The notes under the pieces: model-generated
Told to the model about the DNA's origin: nothing
The model's input: the letters and a program-made list of their open reading frames with translations, nothing else
Database searches by the model: none
Program-made: the position numbers and the translations under genes
Origin: Gammaproteobacteria bacterium
Lineage (GTDB): Bacteria; Pseudomonadota; Gammaproteobacteria; Pseudomonadales; Azotimanducaceae
Direction of reading: 5' to 3'
DNA length: 33,921 nucleotides
Assembly (NCBI GenBank): GCA_018656865.1
Contig: JABHYO010000158.1
Location: forward strand, 1 to 33,921
Shown here: positions 19,034-27,829 of the stretch, one piece after another
Numbering within the stretch: position 1 is the first letter of the stretch
How the letters are laid out: every line of letters starts with the position of its first letter

Positions 19034-19045
19034 GGAGGTTCCCTG
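19032..19045 (+). promoter_or_regulatory. Ribosome-binding site and CTG start of lipB
   Basis: AGGGAGG (19032-19038) lies 4 bases before CTG at 19043-19045. The next upstream in-frame codons run straight into the ybeD TAG. No ATG, GTG or TTG exists in frame before ATG 19112, which would delete conserved N-terminal residues. The Shine-Dalgarno therefore points to CTG initiation. Confidence 0.6.
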
Positions 19046-19678
19046 ACTAAGAACTCCAAACTCGTTGTCAAAAATCTGGGGCTCGTACCCTACGAGCAGA
19101 CCTGGCAGCGCATGAAAGACTTTACCGATACCCGTGACGAAGAGACGCTGGATGAACTCTGGCTGTTGCAGCATCCATCGGTGTATACCCTTGGACAGGC
19201 AGGTAAGCAGGAACATGTGCTGACGCCAGGAGACATTCCCATAGTCAAATCGGATCGGGGTGGTCAGGTGACCTACCACGGCCCCGGACAGCTGGTGGTT
19301 TATCTGCTTGTCGACATCAAGCGGATAGGCATCGGCGTACGATTTCTGGTCACCGGCATTGAGCGCGCCGTTATCGATTTCCTCGGGCGTCATGGTGTTG
19401 CCGCGATGGCCAGGAAAGATGCGCCCGGGGTATATGTTGAAGGCCGAAAAGTCGCTGCCCTCGGTCTGCGGGTCCGTCGTGGCAGGAGTTATCACGGCCT
19501 TAGTCTAAATGTCGATATGGATCTTGCGCCCTTCAAGGGTATTAACCCGTGTGGCTATGAGGGCCTTGAGGTGATTGACCTGAAGGGATTGGGGGTTAAT
19601 CTTTCAGTCGAGGAAACAGCCCGCGAGCTGACGCCACTAATCGGTGTGGAATTCGGATATGATGCCCTGCTCAAGTAA
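19043..19678 (+). CDS. lipB: Octanoyl-[acyl-carrier-protein]:protein N-octanoyltransferase
   Basis: LipB moves octanoyl groups from ACP to lipoyl domains, the first step of lipoate attachment; LipA then inserts sulfur. An ATG-only model (19112) gives 188 residues and loses conserved sequence ([19 protein letters not shown]) that aligns with other LipB N-termini. Starting at CTG 19043 gives 211 residues (E. coli 213) and places the catalytic pair at K136 (GRKVAALG) and C170 (NPCGYEG), one off from E. coli K135/C169. The [12 protein letters not shown] motif is intact. CTG is a rare start, so a sequencing error or a point mutation of an ATG/TTG start is an alternative. A divergent repeat copy and 73 bases separate it from lipA. 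Confidence 0.93.
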   Translation: MTKNSKLVVKNLGLVPYEQTWQRMKDFTDTRDEETLDELWLLQHPSVYTLGQAGKQEHVLTPGDIPIVKSDRGGQVTYHGPGQLVVYLLVDIKRIGIGVRFLVTGIERAVIDFLGRHGVAAMARKDAPGVYVEGRKVAALGLRVRRGRSYHGLSLNVDMDLAPFKGINPCGYEGLEVIDLKGLGVNLSVEETARELTPLIGVEFGYDALLK

Positions 19679-19679
19679 T

Positions 19680-19742
19680 GTCATCCTGACACGAAGTGGA
19701 AGGAACTCGGCGAGATACTTCGATCGCGCGACATCAACATGA
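19680..19742. repeat. Dispersed palindromic repeat, divergent copy C
   Basis: It begins GTCATCCTGA and ends ATGAC, with CGAGATACTTCG and a GATCGCGCGAC segment inside. These match parts of the other copies, but the left GAAGGATCT is degraded. It fills the lipB-lipA gap. Confidence 0.55.
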
Positions 19743-19751
19743 CTGATCACA

Positions 19752-20702
19752 ATGGCTGACAAAAATAGAATGGTGCCGGGCGAGAAGCTTCGGGGAGCCG
19801 AAAAGGTTCGCCGGATTCCCGTCAAAGTGGTCCCGACAGAGACGCTACCCAAGAAGCCGGATTGGATTCGCGTGCGAATCCCATCGAATGCTGACATCGG
19901 CCGGATCAAGGGGATTTTACGTCGGCGCAAGCTCTCCTCAGTCTGTGAGGAAGCCACGTGCCCGAATATCGGTGAATGTTTCTCGCATGGCACGGCCACT
20001 TTCATGATCATGGGTGAGATTTGTACCCGCCGCTGTCCCTTTTGTGATGTCGCTCACGGTGCGCCTAAGATGCTCGATCTGGATGAGCCTGGGCAACTGG
20101 CGGAAGCCATAGACGAAATGGCGCTGAAATACGTGGTTGTCACATCCGTTGATCGAGATGATCTGAAAGACAGTGGTGCAGGCCATTTTGCAGAATGTAT
20201 CTCTGCCATTCGAGCGCTTACTCCGGATACGACGATTGAGATACTGGTCCCGGATTTTCGTGGCCGTCTCGAGGTTGCGGTGGAAACGCTAACGGCGATA
20301 CCGCCGGATGTGTTCAATCACAATCTGGAAACAGTGCCGCGACTCTACAGGAAAGTTCGTCCAGGGGCAGATTATGCCTGGTCACTGAAACTGCTGAAGG
20401 CTTTTAAAAGGGATAACCCGGACGTGCCCACCAAGTCCGGAATCATGGTCGGCTTGGGTGAGGAAAACGGTGAGGTGATCGATGTCATGCGGGATCTGAG
20501 AGAGCATGATGTGGAGATGCTAACTCTGGGTCAATATCTGCAACCCAGTCGGGATCATCTCGCAGTCGAACGCTTTGTGCATCCTGATGAATTTGCCGGG
20601 CTGGGTGAGGTCGCCAAAGAACTGGGTTTCAGCCACGTTGCTAGCGCTCCACTGGTGCGATCCTCGTACCATGCCGATCTCCAGGCTAAGGGAGAGTTTT
20701 AG
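19752..20702 (+). CDS. lipA: Lipoyl synthase
   Basis: LipA is a radical-SAM enzyme that inserts two sulfur atoms into protein-bound octanoyl groups. The 316 residues hold the auxiliary cluster ligands C65, C70 and C76 ([12 protein letters not shown]) and the radical-SAM CxxxCxxC at C91, C95 and C98 (CTRRCPFC). The closing [13 protein letters not shown] supplies the conserved RSSY serine that ligates the auxiliary cluster. Start ATG 19752 is supported by the family start, though the spacing from the repeat leaves no strong Shine-Dalgarno. The last 17 bases overlap the 3' end of the opposite-strand gene. Confidence 0.97.
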   Translation: MADKNRMVPGEKLRGAEKVRRIPVKVVPTETLPKKPDWIRVRIPSNADIGRIKGILRRRKLSSVCEEATCPNIGECFSHGTATFMIMGEICTRRCPFCDVAHGAPKMLDLDEPGQLAEAIDEMALKYVVVTSVDRDDLKDSGAGHFAECISAIRALTPDTTIEILVPDFRGRLEVAVETLTAIPPDVFNHNLETVPRLYRKVRPGADYAWSLKLLKAFKRDNPDVPTKSGIMVGLGEENGEVIDVMRDLREHDVEMLTLGQYLQPSRDHLAVERFVHPDEFAGLGEVAKELGFSHVASAPLVRSSYHADLQAKGEF

Positions 20703-21114
20703 ATCTGTTCAGCGCGACCACGGGAATGGTACGTTCGATATTCTCTCTATATTGCTTAAACATCGGAATTTGTGATTCGAGCTTGCTGTACATTTCGGTC
20801 CGCTCGGGTTCATCGAGTACTTCCGCGTGAGCCGTATACTTCTCACTCCCCACTTCCACGACGACTTCTGGATTGACCATCACGTTGTAGTACCAGGGCG
20901 GATTCTTCGGAGAACCACCAAATGATCCAACGATCAGGTGGCGATCTTCATGAGAAAAGTAGGCTAGTGGTATCACTCGCCTTGCGCCGGATTTTGCGCC
21001 CACGGTTTCAAGAAGCAGAATGGGCATGTTTTCGAATTGGCCACCAACCACCCCATTGTTGGCTCGAAACTCTGCAATGATTTTTTTGTTGAGTTGCTGA
21101 ATGTCTGTCGTCAA
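20686..21114 (-). CDS. Deazaflavin (F420)-dependent nitroreductase (DDN) family protein
   Basis: The 142 residues match the Ddn/F420H2-dependent quinone reductase family. The pattern is [16 protein letters not shown], then [18 protein letters not shown] and [14 protein letters not shown]. In that split-barrel fold these segments bind coenzyme F420 or a similar flavin. Proven members reduce quinones or nitro compounds in actinobacteria. F420 is unusual in gammaproteobacteria, so the true cofactor here is uncertain. The only usable start is TTG 21114, because an in-frame stop lies upstream and no ATG is near. No good Shine-Dalgarno is present. The 3' end overlaps lipA tail to tail by 17 bases. 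It could be an acquired gene. Confidence 0.8.
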   Translation of the reverse strand: MTTDIQQLNKKIIAEFRANNGVVGGQFENMPILLLETVGAKSGARRVIPLAYFSHEDRHLIVGSFGGSPKNPPWYYNVMVNPEVVVEVGSEKYTAHAEVLDEPERTEMYSKLESQIPMFKQYRENIERTIPVVALNRSKTLP

Positions 21115-21202
21115 CTGTTTGAACCGTGATCTGATTACGTGCCTGGACTATACGTGCAGCCAGAATAAATCGTCAACCGCAGTGTATCCAGATGTTGCCA
21201 GA

Positions 21203-21952
21203 TCAGGACGAGCAGGCGACACAGTGCGGGTTTTTCGGTAGCTTGAGCTTGCGCCAGTCCATGTATTTGGCATCGAAGGTGAGCAGATATCCGGCAAGAG
21301 ATTCGCCAATACCGACAATGAGCTTCAAGGTTTCAAGCGCCTGAAGGGTACCGATGGCGCCTACCACCGGTGCAGCGATGCCTGTAGTTGCACAGTTCAG
21401 CTCAGTCTCGCCCGCATCCTGGTACAGGCATCGATAGCAGGGCATATCGGGTGTAGTGGGGTCGATAACCATCAGTTGACCTTCCATCCTGACGGCCGCG
21501 CCGGATACAAGGATAGTCTTTGCTTTTAGACAGGCGTCATTGATGGCGTAACGCACCTCAAAGTTGTCGGTACAGTCGACGACAATATCTGCGCGTTCGA
21601 TTTCTTCGTCCAGTTTTTCGATGGTCATGCGGTTGTTAACGGTGCGGATTTCGATTTCAGGGTTGATGCTGTGCAGGAAGCGTTTTGCTGATTCCGGTTT
21701 GGGCTCGCCAAGGCTGTCCGTGGTATGAACGATCTGCCGTTGCAGGTTGGAAAGGTCTACCTCGTCGAAGTCCGCCAGGGTTAGGGAGCCGACACCGGAT
21801 GCGGCAAGGTAAAGTGAAACAGGGCTGCCCAGGCCACCCAGTCCGATGATCAACACTTTGGCTGCGAGCAGCTTTTCCTGCCCCTCGATGTCAATCTCCG
21901 GCAACATGATGTGGCGCGAGTAACGCAGCAGTTGTTCGTCATTCATAGTCAT
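21203..21952 (-). CDS. moeB: Molybdopterin-synthase adenylyltransferase (MoeB/ThiF/HesA family)
   Basis: This E1-like enzyme adenylates the C-terminal glycine of a small sulfur-carrier protein (MoaD or ThiS). The 249 residues equal E. coli MoeB length. Visible are the nucleotide-binding GLGGLGSP (about 37-44), DLSNLQRQ, the VDCTDNFEVRY segment and zinc ligands in CYRC and CVAC near the C-terminus. ELNCATTG may hold the family Cys. MoeB and ThiF are hard to separate by sequence; MoeB is the better call by length and by its place behind prmC. The start overlaps the prmC stop by 4 bases. Confidence 0.88.
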   Translation of the reverse strand: MTMNDEQLLRYSRHIMLPEIDIEGQEKLLAAKVLIIGLGGLGSPVSLYLAASGVGSLTLADFDEVDLSNLQRQIVHTTDSLGEPKPESAKRFLHSINPEIEIRTVNNRMTIEKLDEEIERADIVVDCTDNFEVRYAINDACLKAKTILVSGAAVRMEGQLMVIDPTTPDMPCYRCLYQDAGETELNCATTGIAAPVVGAIGTLQALETLKLIVGIGESLAGYLLTFDAKYMDWRKLKLPKNPHCVACSS

Positions 21953-22770
21953 GGTTTCTTGCCCAACACGAGTCTCGGATTGCCCTGTAAATCCACTAGT
22001 CCTTCGACGTCCTTGAAACCAGCAGCATCAAACAGGGACATCACTGTGGGTTGCTGCCTGTAGCCATGTTCAACTATTAACAGTCCTCCTGTCTTCAGGC
22101 AATGATAACCAGCGGGAACAATATCGCGAATGGCGTCGAGTCCGTCTGGTCCTGAAGTCAGTGCCGATACCGGCTCGAATGTCAGCTGGTCCAGGTGTGA
22201 ATCCCCTTCCTCGACGTAGGGTGGATTGCTGACAATGAGGTCAACCGAGGCCGCCTTAATACCGTTACACCATGAACCCTCGAGCCAGTCGAGGTTGAGC
22301 AATCCTTCGCCGTTCAATCTGGCGATACTCAGGGCCTCGCCGCTGTTATCGATGCCGGTCACCTGCCATGTGGTTCTTTCGGCGGCTAGGCTGATGGCGA
22401 TGGCCCCGCTGCCGGTGCCAAGGTCCAGTACATTTATGGACGCGTCATCCAGGCGTTCGAGGACGGTGTCGATGATTAGTTCTGTTTCAGGCCTTGGGAT
22501 CAGCACAGCGGGAGTAACCATGAATTCCCGTTTCCAGAAGGATCTGGTGCCAGTGATATAAGCGATGGGCTCGCCGTTTTGACGTCGTGTCAGCATTTGC
22601 TGAAAACAGGTCGTTTCTGTGTCTGTCAGGGTGGCGTCGCTGTGGCCGTAAAGCCATTCCCTCGGTTTTCCCAGGACGTGCCCAAGCATGATCTGACAAT
22701 CCAGTAAAGGGGTGTCGGATATTCCATCCAGTTTAAGGCTGGATAGCGACAGCAGCACATCAGTTCTCAT
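21949..22770 (-). CDS. prmC: Peptide chain release factor N5-glutamine methyltransferase
   Basis: PrmC methylates the glutamine of the GGQ motif in release factors RF1 and RF2. The 273 residues contain the SAM-binding motif [16 protein letters not shown] and the glutamine-recognising VSNPPYVEE. Its target, RF1, is encoded directly upstream. The prmC start overlaps the prfA 3' end by 11 bases, and its stop overlaps moeB, so translation of the three is likely coupled. Confidence 0.96.
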   Translation of the reverse strand: MRTDVLLSLSSLKLDGISDTPLLDCQIMLGHVLGKPREWLYGHSDATLTDTETTCFQQMLTRRQNGEPIAYITGTRSFWKREFMVTPAVLIPRPETELIIDTVLERLDDASINVLDLGTGSGAIAISLAAERTTWQVTGIDNSGEALSIARLNGEGLLNLDWLEGSWCNGIKAASVDLIVSNPPYVEEGDSHLDQLTFEPVSALTSGPDGLDAIRDIVPAGYHCLKTGGLLIVEHGYRQQPTVMSLFDAAGFKDVEGLVDLQGNPRLVLGKKP

Positions 22771-23860
22771 TTTCCTGGCTCATGGCAGCGAGCTGATCTG
22801 CCTGATGCTCGACAATCAGTTGGTCGATGATCGGCTCCAGTTCGCCGGTCATCACCTGGGCGAGGCGGTGTAGTGTTAGGTTAATTCGATGGTCTGTAAC
22901 GCGGCCATCGGGAAAATTATACGTACGGATCTTCTCGGATCGATCGCCACTGCCGACCAGGTTACGTCTGGTCGCGGCTTGTTCGTTGGTCTGCTCTGTC
23001 TGCGCCTTGTCGAGCAGTTTAGCCTGGAGGAGGCTCATGGCTCGCGCCTTGTTCTTGTGCTGGGATCGCTCGTCCTGACATTCGACGACGATGCCTGTTG
23101 GCAGGTGTGTCAGGCGTACCGCCGAATCGGTCTTATTTACGTGCTGACCGCCAGCGCCTGATGCTCGGTAGGTATCGACCCGTAGATCGTTTTTGTCGAT
23201 TTCTATTTCCTCGATATCATCGATCTCCGGCAGGACCGCTACAGTGCAGGCTGAGGTATGGATGCGACCTTGTGATTCCGTCTGGGGAACACGCTGAACC
23301 CGGTGAGCACCGGATTCGAACTTCAGTTTACCGTAGGCCTCTTTGCCTTCAAGTCGCGCAATAACCTCCTTGAAACCACCATGGTCACCGGGTCGTTCGT
23401 TCAGGACCTCGATCCGCCATTTCTGTGCTTCTGCGTAGCGGGAGTACATGCGTAGCAGGTCACCGGCAAAGATTGCGGCTTCATCACCACCGGTGCCAGC
23501 ACGGATCTCAAGGAAGACGTTGCTGGAGTCGTGCGGATCCTTCGGCAGCAGTAGGGCCTGGAGTGTTTGATCCAATTCCGCTTGGGAGGCGTTGAGTTCC
23601 GCGGCTTCAGCCTGAGCCATCTCACGAATATCCGGGTCCGTATCGTCCATCATCTGATTCGCGTCCTCAAGCTGCCTCCGCTGGTCCTCATAGCGACGAA
23701 AGCAATTCACGACGGGCTCGATATCCGCATATTCCTTTGAGTAGGCACGAAACCGGTTCTGGTCAGAGATGATCTCACCATCAGAGAGGAGTGCGCCCAG
23801 TTCTTCGTAGCGATCAAGCAGCCGGTCTAACTTGTATTGCAATGACTTATTCACGGTCAT
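22760..23860 (-). CDS. prfA: Peptide chain release factor 1
   Basis: RF1 ends translation at UAA and UAG codons. From ATG 23860 the protein has 366 residues (E. coli 360) and begins [19 protein letters not shown]. The open frame extends to 23923, but the extra 21 residues lie inside hemA and are not family-like. The PxT codon-recognition tripeptide appears as PQT in [14 protein letters not shown], and the catalytic GGQ in [14 protein letters not shown]. The start overlaps the hemA stop by 14 bases, the standard hemA-prfA arrangement. Confidence 0.97.
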   Translation of the reverse strand: MTVNKSLQYKLDRLLDRYEELGALLSDGEIISDQNRFRAYSKEYADIEPVVNCFRRYEDQRRQLEDANQMMDDTDPDIREMAQAEAAELNASQAELDQTLQALLLPKDPHDSSNVFLEIRAGTGGDEAAIFAGDLLRMYSRYAEAQKWRIEVLNERPGDHGGFKEVIARLEGKEAYGKLKFESGAHRVQRVPQTESQGRIHTSACTVAVLPEIDDIEEIEIDKNDLRVDTYRASGAGGQHVNKTDSAVRLTHLPTGIVVECQDERSQHKNKARAMSLLQAKLLDKAQTEQTNEQAATRRNLVGSGDRSEKIRTYNFPDGRVTDHRINLTLHRLAQVMTGELEPIIDQLIVEHQADQLAAMSQENEN

Positions 23861-25109
23861 GGTCCAGTCGATACAGTTGATTGATCGCTTCGAGGATGTG
23901 GTCTTCGCCGTCTGAGGCGGCACCTTTCAGGTTGATTGATGGCGTATGCAGGATCTTGTTGGTGAGCTGGTTTGCCAGTTGACTCAGAACCTCCCTGGGG
24001 TCAGCGCCTTTCTGCAGGCGGGCCATTGCTTTGTTCAATTCTTCTGCCTTGATGGATTCATGGTGGGCTCGGAAGCGAACCAGAGTTTCATCGACGACTT
24101 TGGCTTCATGACGGGAGCGATAGGATGACACCTCATCCTTGACGATACCCTCGGCTTCTTCTGCTGCCCGCTGCCGGTTGGTGAGGTTTGAGTTGATGAT
24201 TTCCTGCAGATCATCGACGCTGTATAGGTAGATATCTCGCAGTTCTGCCACTTCCGGTTCGATATCCCTAGGCACAGCCAGGTCTACCATCAAGATGGGC
24301 TTGTGTTTGCGCAATTTGAGCGCTCGCTCGACTGTCCCCTTTCCGAGAATAGGCAGCTGTGCTGCGGTAGAGGCAATGACAATGTCCGCTTCGTGCAGTT
24401 TGCCGGGTATCGACTGCAGATCAATGGCAGTACCACGGAGTTCTGAGGCGAGCCGCCGAGCGTTCTCGAGGGTTCGGTTGGCTATGGTGATATTGCTGAT
24501 CCCAGCTGATAGAAGATGCCTGCCTACCAGTTCGCTGGTATCTCCGGCCCCGATAAGGAGGATATGGCAGGTAGGCAGGTCCGTGAATAGCTGCTCTGCC
24601 AGAGTAACGGCGGTTGATGCTACTGAAATTGAGTTTTCGCCAATGGTAGTCTCGGTTCGGACTCGCTTTGCAATGCGGAAAGTAGTCTGGGAGAGGTGGT
24701 GCAGTTCTGAGCCGAGGGTGCCAATACGCCCGGCATACTCATAGGCTTCCTTCACCTGTCCCAGAATCTGCGGTTCTCCGATCACCATGGAATCGAGCCC
24801 ACAGGCCACGCGTACGGCATGTGTAGCGGCGTCACGGTTCAGTTTGACGTAGATGCTGGGTTTCAGTTCATTCAGTGGAACACCGTGGTAGTTGGCAAGC
24901 CAGCTGGTGGCTTCTTCAGCATCGGGATTAGAGGTGGTAGCGATGACCTCCGTTCGATTACAGGTTGACAGTATGGCGATTTCTGAAAATCCGGCATGAT
25001 GTGCCAGGTCCTGTAAGGCATCAGCTAGCTGCTCAGGCGTAAACGCCACCTTTTCCCGAAGCTCAACGGGCGCGGACGTATGATTTATGCCTACAATGAG
25101 CAGATTCAT
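23847..25109 (-). CDS. hemA: Glutamyl-tRNA reductase
   Basis: HemA reduces glutamyl-tRNA to glutamate-1-semialdehyde, the first committed step of C5 tetrapyrrole synthesis. The 420 residues start [20 protein letters not shown], as expected. The catalytic Cys lies in ILSTCNRTE (about 50). The NADPH-binding segment [17 protein letters not shown] and the C-terminal dimerisation helix are present. It heads the hemA-prfA-prmC-moeB operon and is divergent from the TPR lipoprotein gene, as in Pseudomonas. The promoter must lie in the 160-base gap that contains two inverted repeats. Confidence 0.97.
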   Translation of the reverse strand: MNLLIVGINHTSAPVELREKVAFTPEQLADALQDLAHHAGFSEIAILSTCNRTEVIATTSNPDAEEATSWLANYHGVPLNELKPSIYVKLNRDAATHAVRVACGLDSMVIGEPQILGQVKEAYEYAGRIGTLGSELHHLSQTTFRIAKRVRTETTIGENSISVASTAVTLAEQLFTDLPTCHILLIGAGDTSELVGRHLLSAGISNITIANRTLENARRLASELRGTAIDLQSIPGKLHEADIVIASTAAQLPILGKGTVERALKLRKHKPILMVDLAVPRDIEPEVAELRDIYLYSVDDLQEIINSNLTNRQRAAEEAEGIVKDEVSSYRSRHEAKVVDETLVRFRAHHESIKAEELNKAMARLQKGADPREVLSQLANQLTNKILHTPSINLKGAASDGEDHILEAINQLYRLDHDRE

Positions 25110-25149
25110 AGGTTTCCGGTGTAGTAAAATGAACCACTGATGATGCTAG

Positions 25150-25179
25150 GGAGACTCTATAGAGGTATGCACAGTCTCC
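25150..25179. repeat. Inverted repeat upstream of hemA
   Basis: GGAGACT (25150-25156) and AGTCTCC (25173-25179) are perfect 7-bp arms around 16 bases that include CTATAGAG. It lies 41 bases upstream of hemA, in the divergent promoter region. It could be a regulator site or a leader hairpin of the hemA mRNA. Confidence 0.4.
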
Positions 25180-25220
25180 TTGGCACTACTGGATAGGGCG
25201 TCATTGTACGTTGCCTGACA

Positions 25221-25234
25221 CGGTGAATACACCG
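25221..25234. repeat. Short perfect hairpin in hemA / TPR divergent region
   Basis: CGGTG and CACCG flank an AATA loop. It lies 36 bases before the TPR lipoprotein start, so it could form in that leader RNA or act as an operator half-site pair. Confidence 0.35.
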
Positions 25235-25269
25235 TAATGCTGTGATTCATAAGGTAAATATCAATCGAA

Positions 25270-27063
25270 ATGAACGGTTTAGCATCATATTCACTCAAGT
25301 TTGATTCCGCGTTTGTGCGGCGTTTTGTAGCCTTGTGCCTGCTGTTTATTGTCGCGGGTTGTGCGACAACAGAAATGCAACCGCAGGCAGAAGTTGTAGA
25401 GGTTGAGCCGTCGGTCGAACCTGAGGTGAAACTCAAGCCTGAGGCTAAGCCAAAGCCAAAGCCCCAGGACTATCCGGTTGCCCCTTTCGAAGGGGATGCA
25501 CTGTACCAACTGCTAGTGGCAGAAATAGCGGGATATCGATCTCGCTACGACGTTGCACTGGAAAAGTATATGGTTGCTGCCGAAGAAACACTGGATCCTG
25601 GTGTAGCGGCCCGGGCAACCAGGCTGGCGTTGTATCTCAAGAAAGACGATGTGGCGCTGCGAACCGTGGAGATCTGGGCTGACAGGGAGCCGGACAATAT
25701 TGATGCCCACCGGCATGCAGTGGATTTGTTGCTGCGGGCGGGTCAGCACGAAGACGCGATTGCCCACATGGAGGCAGTCAAAAACCTGGGTGGCCTTGCC
25801 CGTTTTGAGGTTTTTGCCTATAGCGCCGCCAATCTCAGCGCTGAAGAGCGGCATTCTCTACTCGACGCCGTGACGGATATGAGCGAACGCCATCCTGGCG
25901 ATGAACAGCTGATTTTTTCCCGGGCGATTCTGCTTGAGCAGGAGGGTCGCTTTGAGGAAGCGCTGATTCTGGTGGATGGACTCCTGCAGAACTCCACCAA
26001 TATCAACTTTATTCTGCTGAAAGTTAGTCTCCTTGCGAATATGCAGCATGTCGGGGAAGCCCGTACCTTTCTGGAGATGGAGGTTGAGAAACTACCGGAG
26101 AACAGACGTCTGAGGCTTGTTCTGGCTCGTATGCTGTTTGAGCAGAAGGATCTGCCGGCTGCTAAGGCGCAGTACCAGCGTGTCCTTGAAAAAGCGCCGA
26201 ATGATGGCGATGTGTTGTTCGCGCTGGCTCTGATCGCACTCCAGCATGAGAACGATGAAGGGGCAAAACGCTATTTCGAGCGCATGGTGCGCTGGAATCG
26301 AAGACCGGGTGAAGCACATTTCTATCTCGGTAGCATCGCAGAAAGGAAGTCAGACTCCGTGACAGCGCTGAAGGAGTATCGTCAGGTCGGCGATGGCTAC
26401 GAGTTTGTTCCTGCCCAGGCCAGGATCGCCAGGTTGCTGGTCGATGAAGGTCAGTGGGAGGAAGCCAGACAGCATTTGCATCGGGCTCGAGTGCAGCGGC
26501 AGGACAAAGCGCAACAGCTGATCCTGGTTGAGGGACAGTTGCTGGCTGAACGTGGGCAGCAGATCGAAGTTTTTGAGTTTCTGGATAGTGTGCTGGTGCA
26601 GCAACCGGACAATGTTGAACTGCTTTACTTCAGAGCCATGACAGGGCAGAGGTTTGATCGGCTCGACATTCTTGAGCAGGATCTGAGCCGCGTCATTGAG
26701 CTCGATCCGGGTAATGCCGATGCCCTGAACGCCCTCGGCTATACGCTGACGGATCAGACTGATCGCCATGATGAAGCGCTTGTTCTGATTGAAAAAGCAC
26801 TCGCGATAAAGCCCGATGAAGCCGCGTTTCTCGATTCAATGGGCTGGGTGCAATATCGGTTAGACAACTACGACTTGGCGATCGAGCACCTACGCAGAGC
26901 GCTATCCCTGTTTCAGAATGACGAGGTTGCAGCTCATCTGGGTGAAGTGTTGTGGGTAGTTGGCGAAAAAATAGAAGCCTATGAGGTCTGGAACGACGCG
27001 CTGGAACTGGCTCCAGACAGTGAGATCCTGAAGAATGTCATTCAGCGTTTTAGAGAGCAGTAG
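25270..27063 (+). CDS. TPR-repeat outer-membrane lipoprotein (PA4667-like)
   Basis: The 597-residue protein begins with a lipoprotein signal and lipobox VAGC, giving a mature N-terminal Cys near residue 31. A Pro/Lys/Glu-rich linker follows (EVKLKPEAKPKPKPQDY), then tetratricopeptide repeats up to the C-terminus, including NADALNALGYTLTDQTDRHD and FLDSMGWVQYRLDNYDLA. Proteins of this kind sit between hemA and lolB in many gammaproteobacteria and are exported scaffolds of unproven function. The next gene, lolB, starts at the base after its stop. The start ATG 25270 is the only one that keeps the signal peptide; AAGG lies somewhat far upstream. Confidence 0.85.
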   Translation: MNGLASYSLKFDSAFVRRFVALCLLFIVAGCATTEMQPQAEVVEVEPSVEPEVKLKPEAKPKPKPQDYPVAPFEGDALYQLLVAEIAGYRSRYDVALEKYMVAAEETLDPGVAARATRLALYLKKDDVALRTVEIWADREPDNIDAHRHAVDLLLRAGQHEDAIAHMEAVKNLGGLARFEVFAYSAANLSAEERHSLLDAVTDMSERHPGDEQLIFSRAILLEQEGRFEEALILVDGLLQNSTNINFILLKVSLLANMQHVGEARTFLEMEVEKLPENRRLRLVLARMLFEQKDLPAAKAQYQRVLEKAPNDGDVLFALALIALQHENDEGAKRYFERMVRWNRRPGEAHFYLGSIAERKSDSVTALKEYRQVGDGYEFVPAQARIARLLVDEGQWEEARQHLHRARVQRQDKAQQLILVEGQLLAERGQQIEVFEFLDSVLVQQPDNVELLYFRAMTGQRFDRLDILEQDLSRVIELDPGNADALNALGYTLTDQTDRHDEALVLIEKALAIKPDEAAFLDSMGWVQYRLDNYDLAIEHLRRALSLFQNDEVAAHLGEVLWVVGEKIEAYEVWNDALELAPDSEILKNVIQRFREQ

Positions 27064-27606
27064 TTGCTGCGATTTTTCCTCTATTTGATGGTGTTTGCGC
27101 TGCTCTCGGGCTGCGTGGCTCACCGGATTGAACCCATTCCCCCGGGCGTCTGGCGCTTCTCCGGTAAGCTTTCCCTGCAGACAAGCGAAGAGTCCCGAAT
27201 CCTCAGCATTGACTGGTACCAGGCAGGTGAAGTGAGTGAAATAGTCCTAAAGGGACCGCTAGGCGTTAAAGTGGCGACGATTAGGGCCGATCAAGGCGAG
27301 CTTATTGTCGATCGCGGCGGACAGGTGGTTCGTTATCGTGACGATGATGTGCTGATGCAGACTGGGTTTGAGGGACTAAAACTACCCTGGAAGAGCCTTT
27401 CCTATTGGGTTCGAGGTCACACGGAACATGGCGGCCAGCAGCTCACAAGCTCGGAAGTAAAGCGCGGAGACTGGTACTTTCGTATCACAGAGACAGGTAT
27501 CGAGGGCCCGCTTGCCATGACGCTGGAACACCCCCGGGTAAAACTTCGACTGCGGGTAAGGCAATGGGTGATTTCTGCCGAAGAAACTCCACTGCAGAAA
27601 ATTTGA
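27064..27606 (+). CDS. lolB: Outer-membrane lipoprotein insertion protein LolB
   Basis: LolB receives lipoproteins from periplasmic LolA and inserts them into the outer membrane; it is itself a lipoprotein. The 180 residues have a lipobox LLSGC at about 14-18 and the early WRFSGKLSLQT of the family. It is somewhat shorter than E. coli LolB (207). TTG 27064 directly abuts the TPR gene stop. ATG 27088 would leave only an 8-residue signal lacking the basic n-region, so the TTG start is preferred. In related genomes ispE follows; here it does not. Confidence 0.87.
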   Translation: MLRFFLYLMVFALLSGCVAHRIEPIPPGVWRFSGKLSLQTSEESRILSIDWYQAGEVSEIVLKGPLGVKVATIRADQGELIVDRGGQVVRYRDDDVLMQTGFEGLKLPWKSLSYWVRGHTEHGGQQLTSSEVKRGDWYFRITETGIEGPLAMTLEHPRVKLRLRVRQWVISAEETPLQKI

Positions 27607-27631
27607 CACAGGCTACGACGGTAAGCACAAT
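27603..27631 (+). promoter_or_regulatory. Candidate sigma70 promoter for tRNA-Gln (and prs)
   Basis: A perfect TTGACA (27603-27608) is followed after 17 bases by CACAAT (27626-27631). A GC-rich GCGCCC discriminator-like segment follows, common at stringently controlled stable-RNA promoters. The box overlaps the lolB stop codon. The predicted leader to the tRNA is about 75 nt. Confidence 0.55.
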
Positions 27632-27711
27632 AGCGCCCTTTTTCGCGACCGGAATGGTGATGCCAGACCGGCCCTGATAAAATGAGCGCCCCGCATCGGG
27701 TGGAAATAAAT

Positions 27712-27787
27712 TGGGGTGTCGCCAAGTCGGTAAGGCACAAGGTTTTGATCCTTGCATGCGCAGGTTCGAGTCCTGCCACCCCAGCCA
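27712..27787 (+). tRNA. tRNA-Gln (anticodon TTG)
   Basis: The 7-bp acceptor stem TGGGGTG pairs with CACCCCA. The anticodon stem CAAGG/CCTTG encloses a 7-base loop with TTG at positions 34-36. The T arm has the invariant GGTTCGAGTCC. Discriminator G and CCA are encoded. It lies 42 bases before prs, matching the tRNA-Gln-prs order of Pseudomonas-like genomes. Confidence 0.97.
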
Positions 27788-27829
27788 TACCTCCTCCGTG
27801 CGCGACTTTCCACGATTGGGACGAGAGCA

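Noticed and set aside
23861-23923. Longer N-terminus for prfA
   Set aside because: The extra residues lie in hemA coding sequence and do not resemble RF1; ATG 23860 matches family length.
27678-27683. TAAAAT as a second promoter before tRNA-Gln
   Set aside because: No -35 element lies at suitable spacing.
27752-27829. Longer N-terminus for prs
   Set aside because: It would run through tRNA-Gln; GTG 27830 gives the family start.
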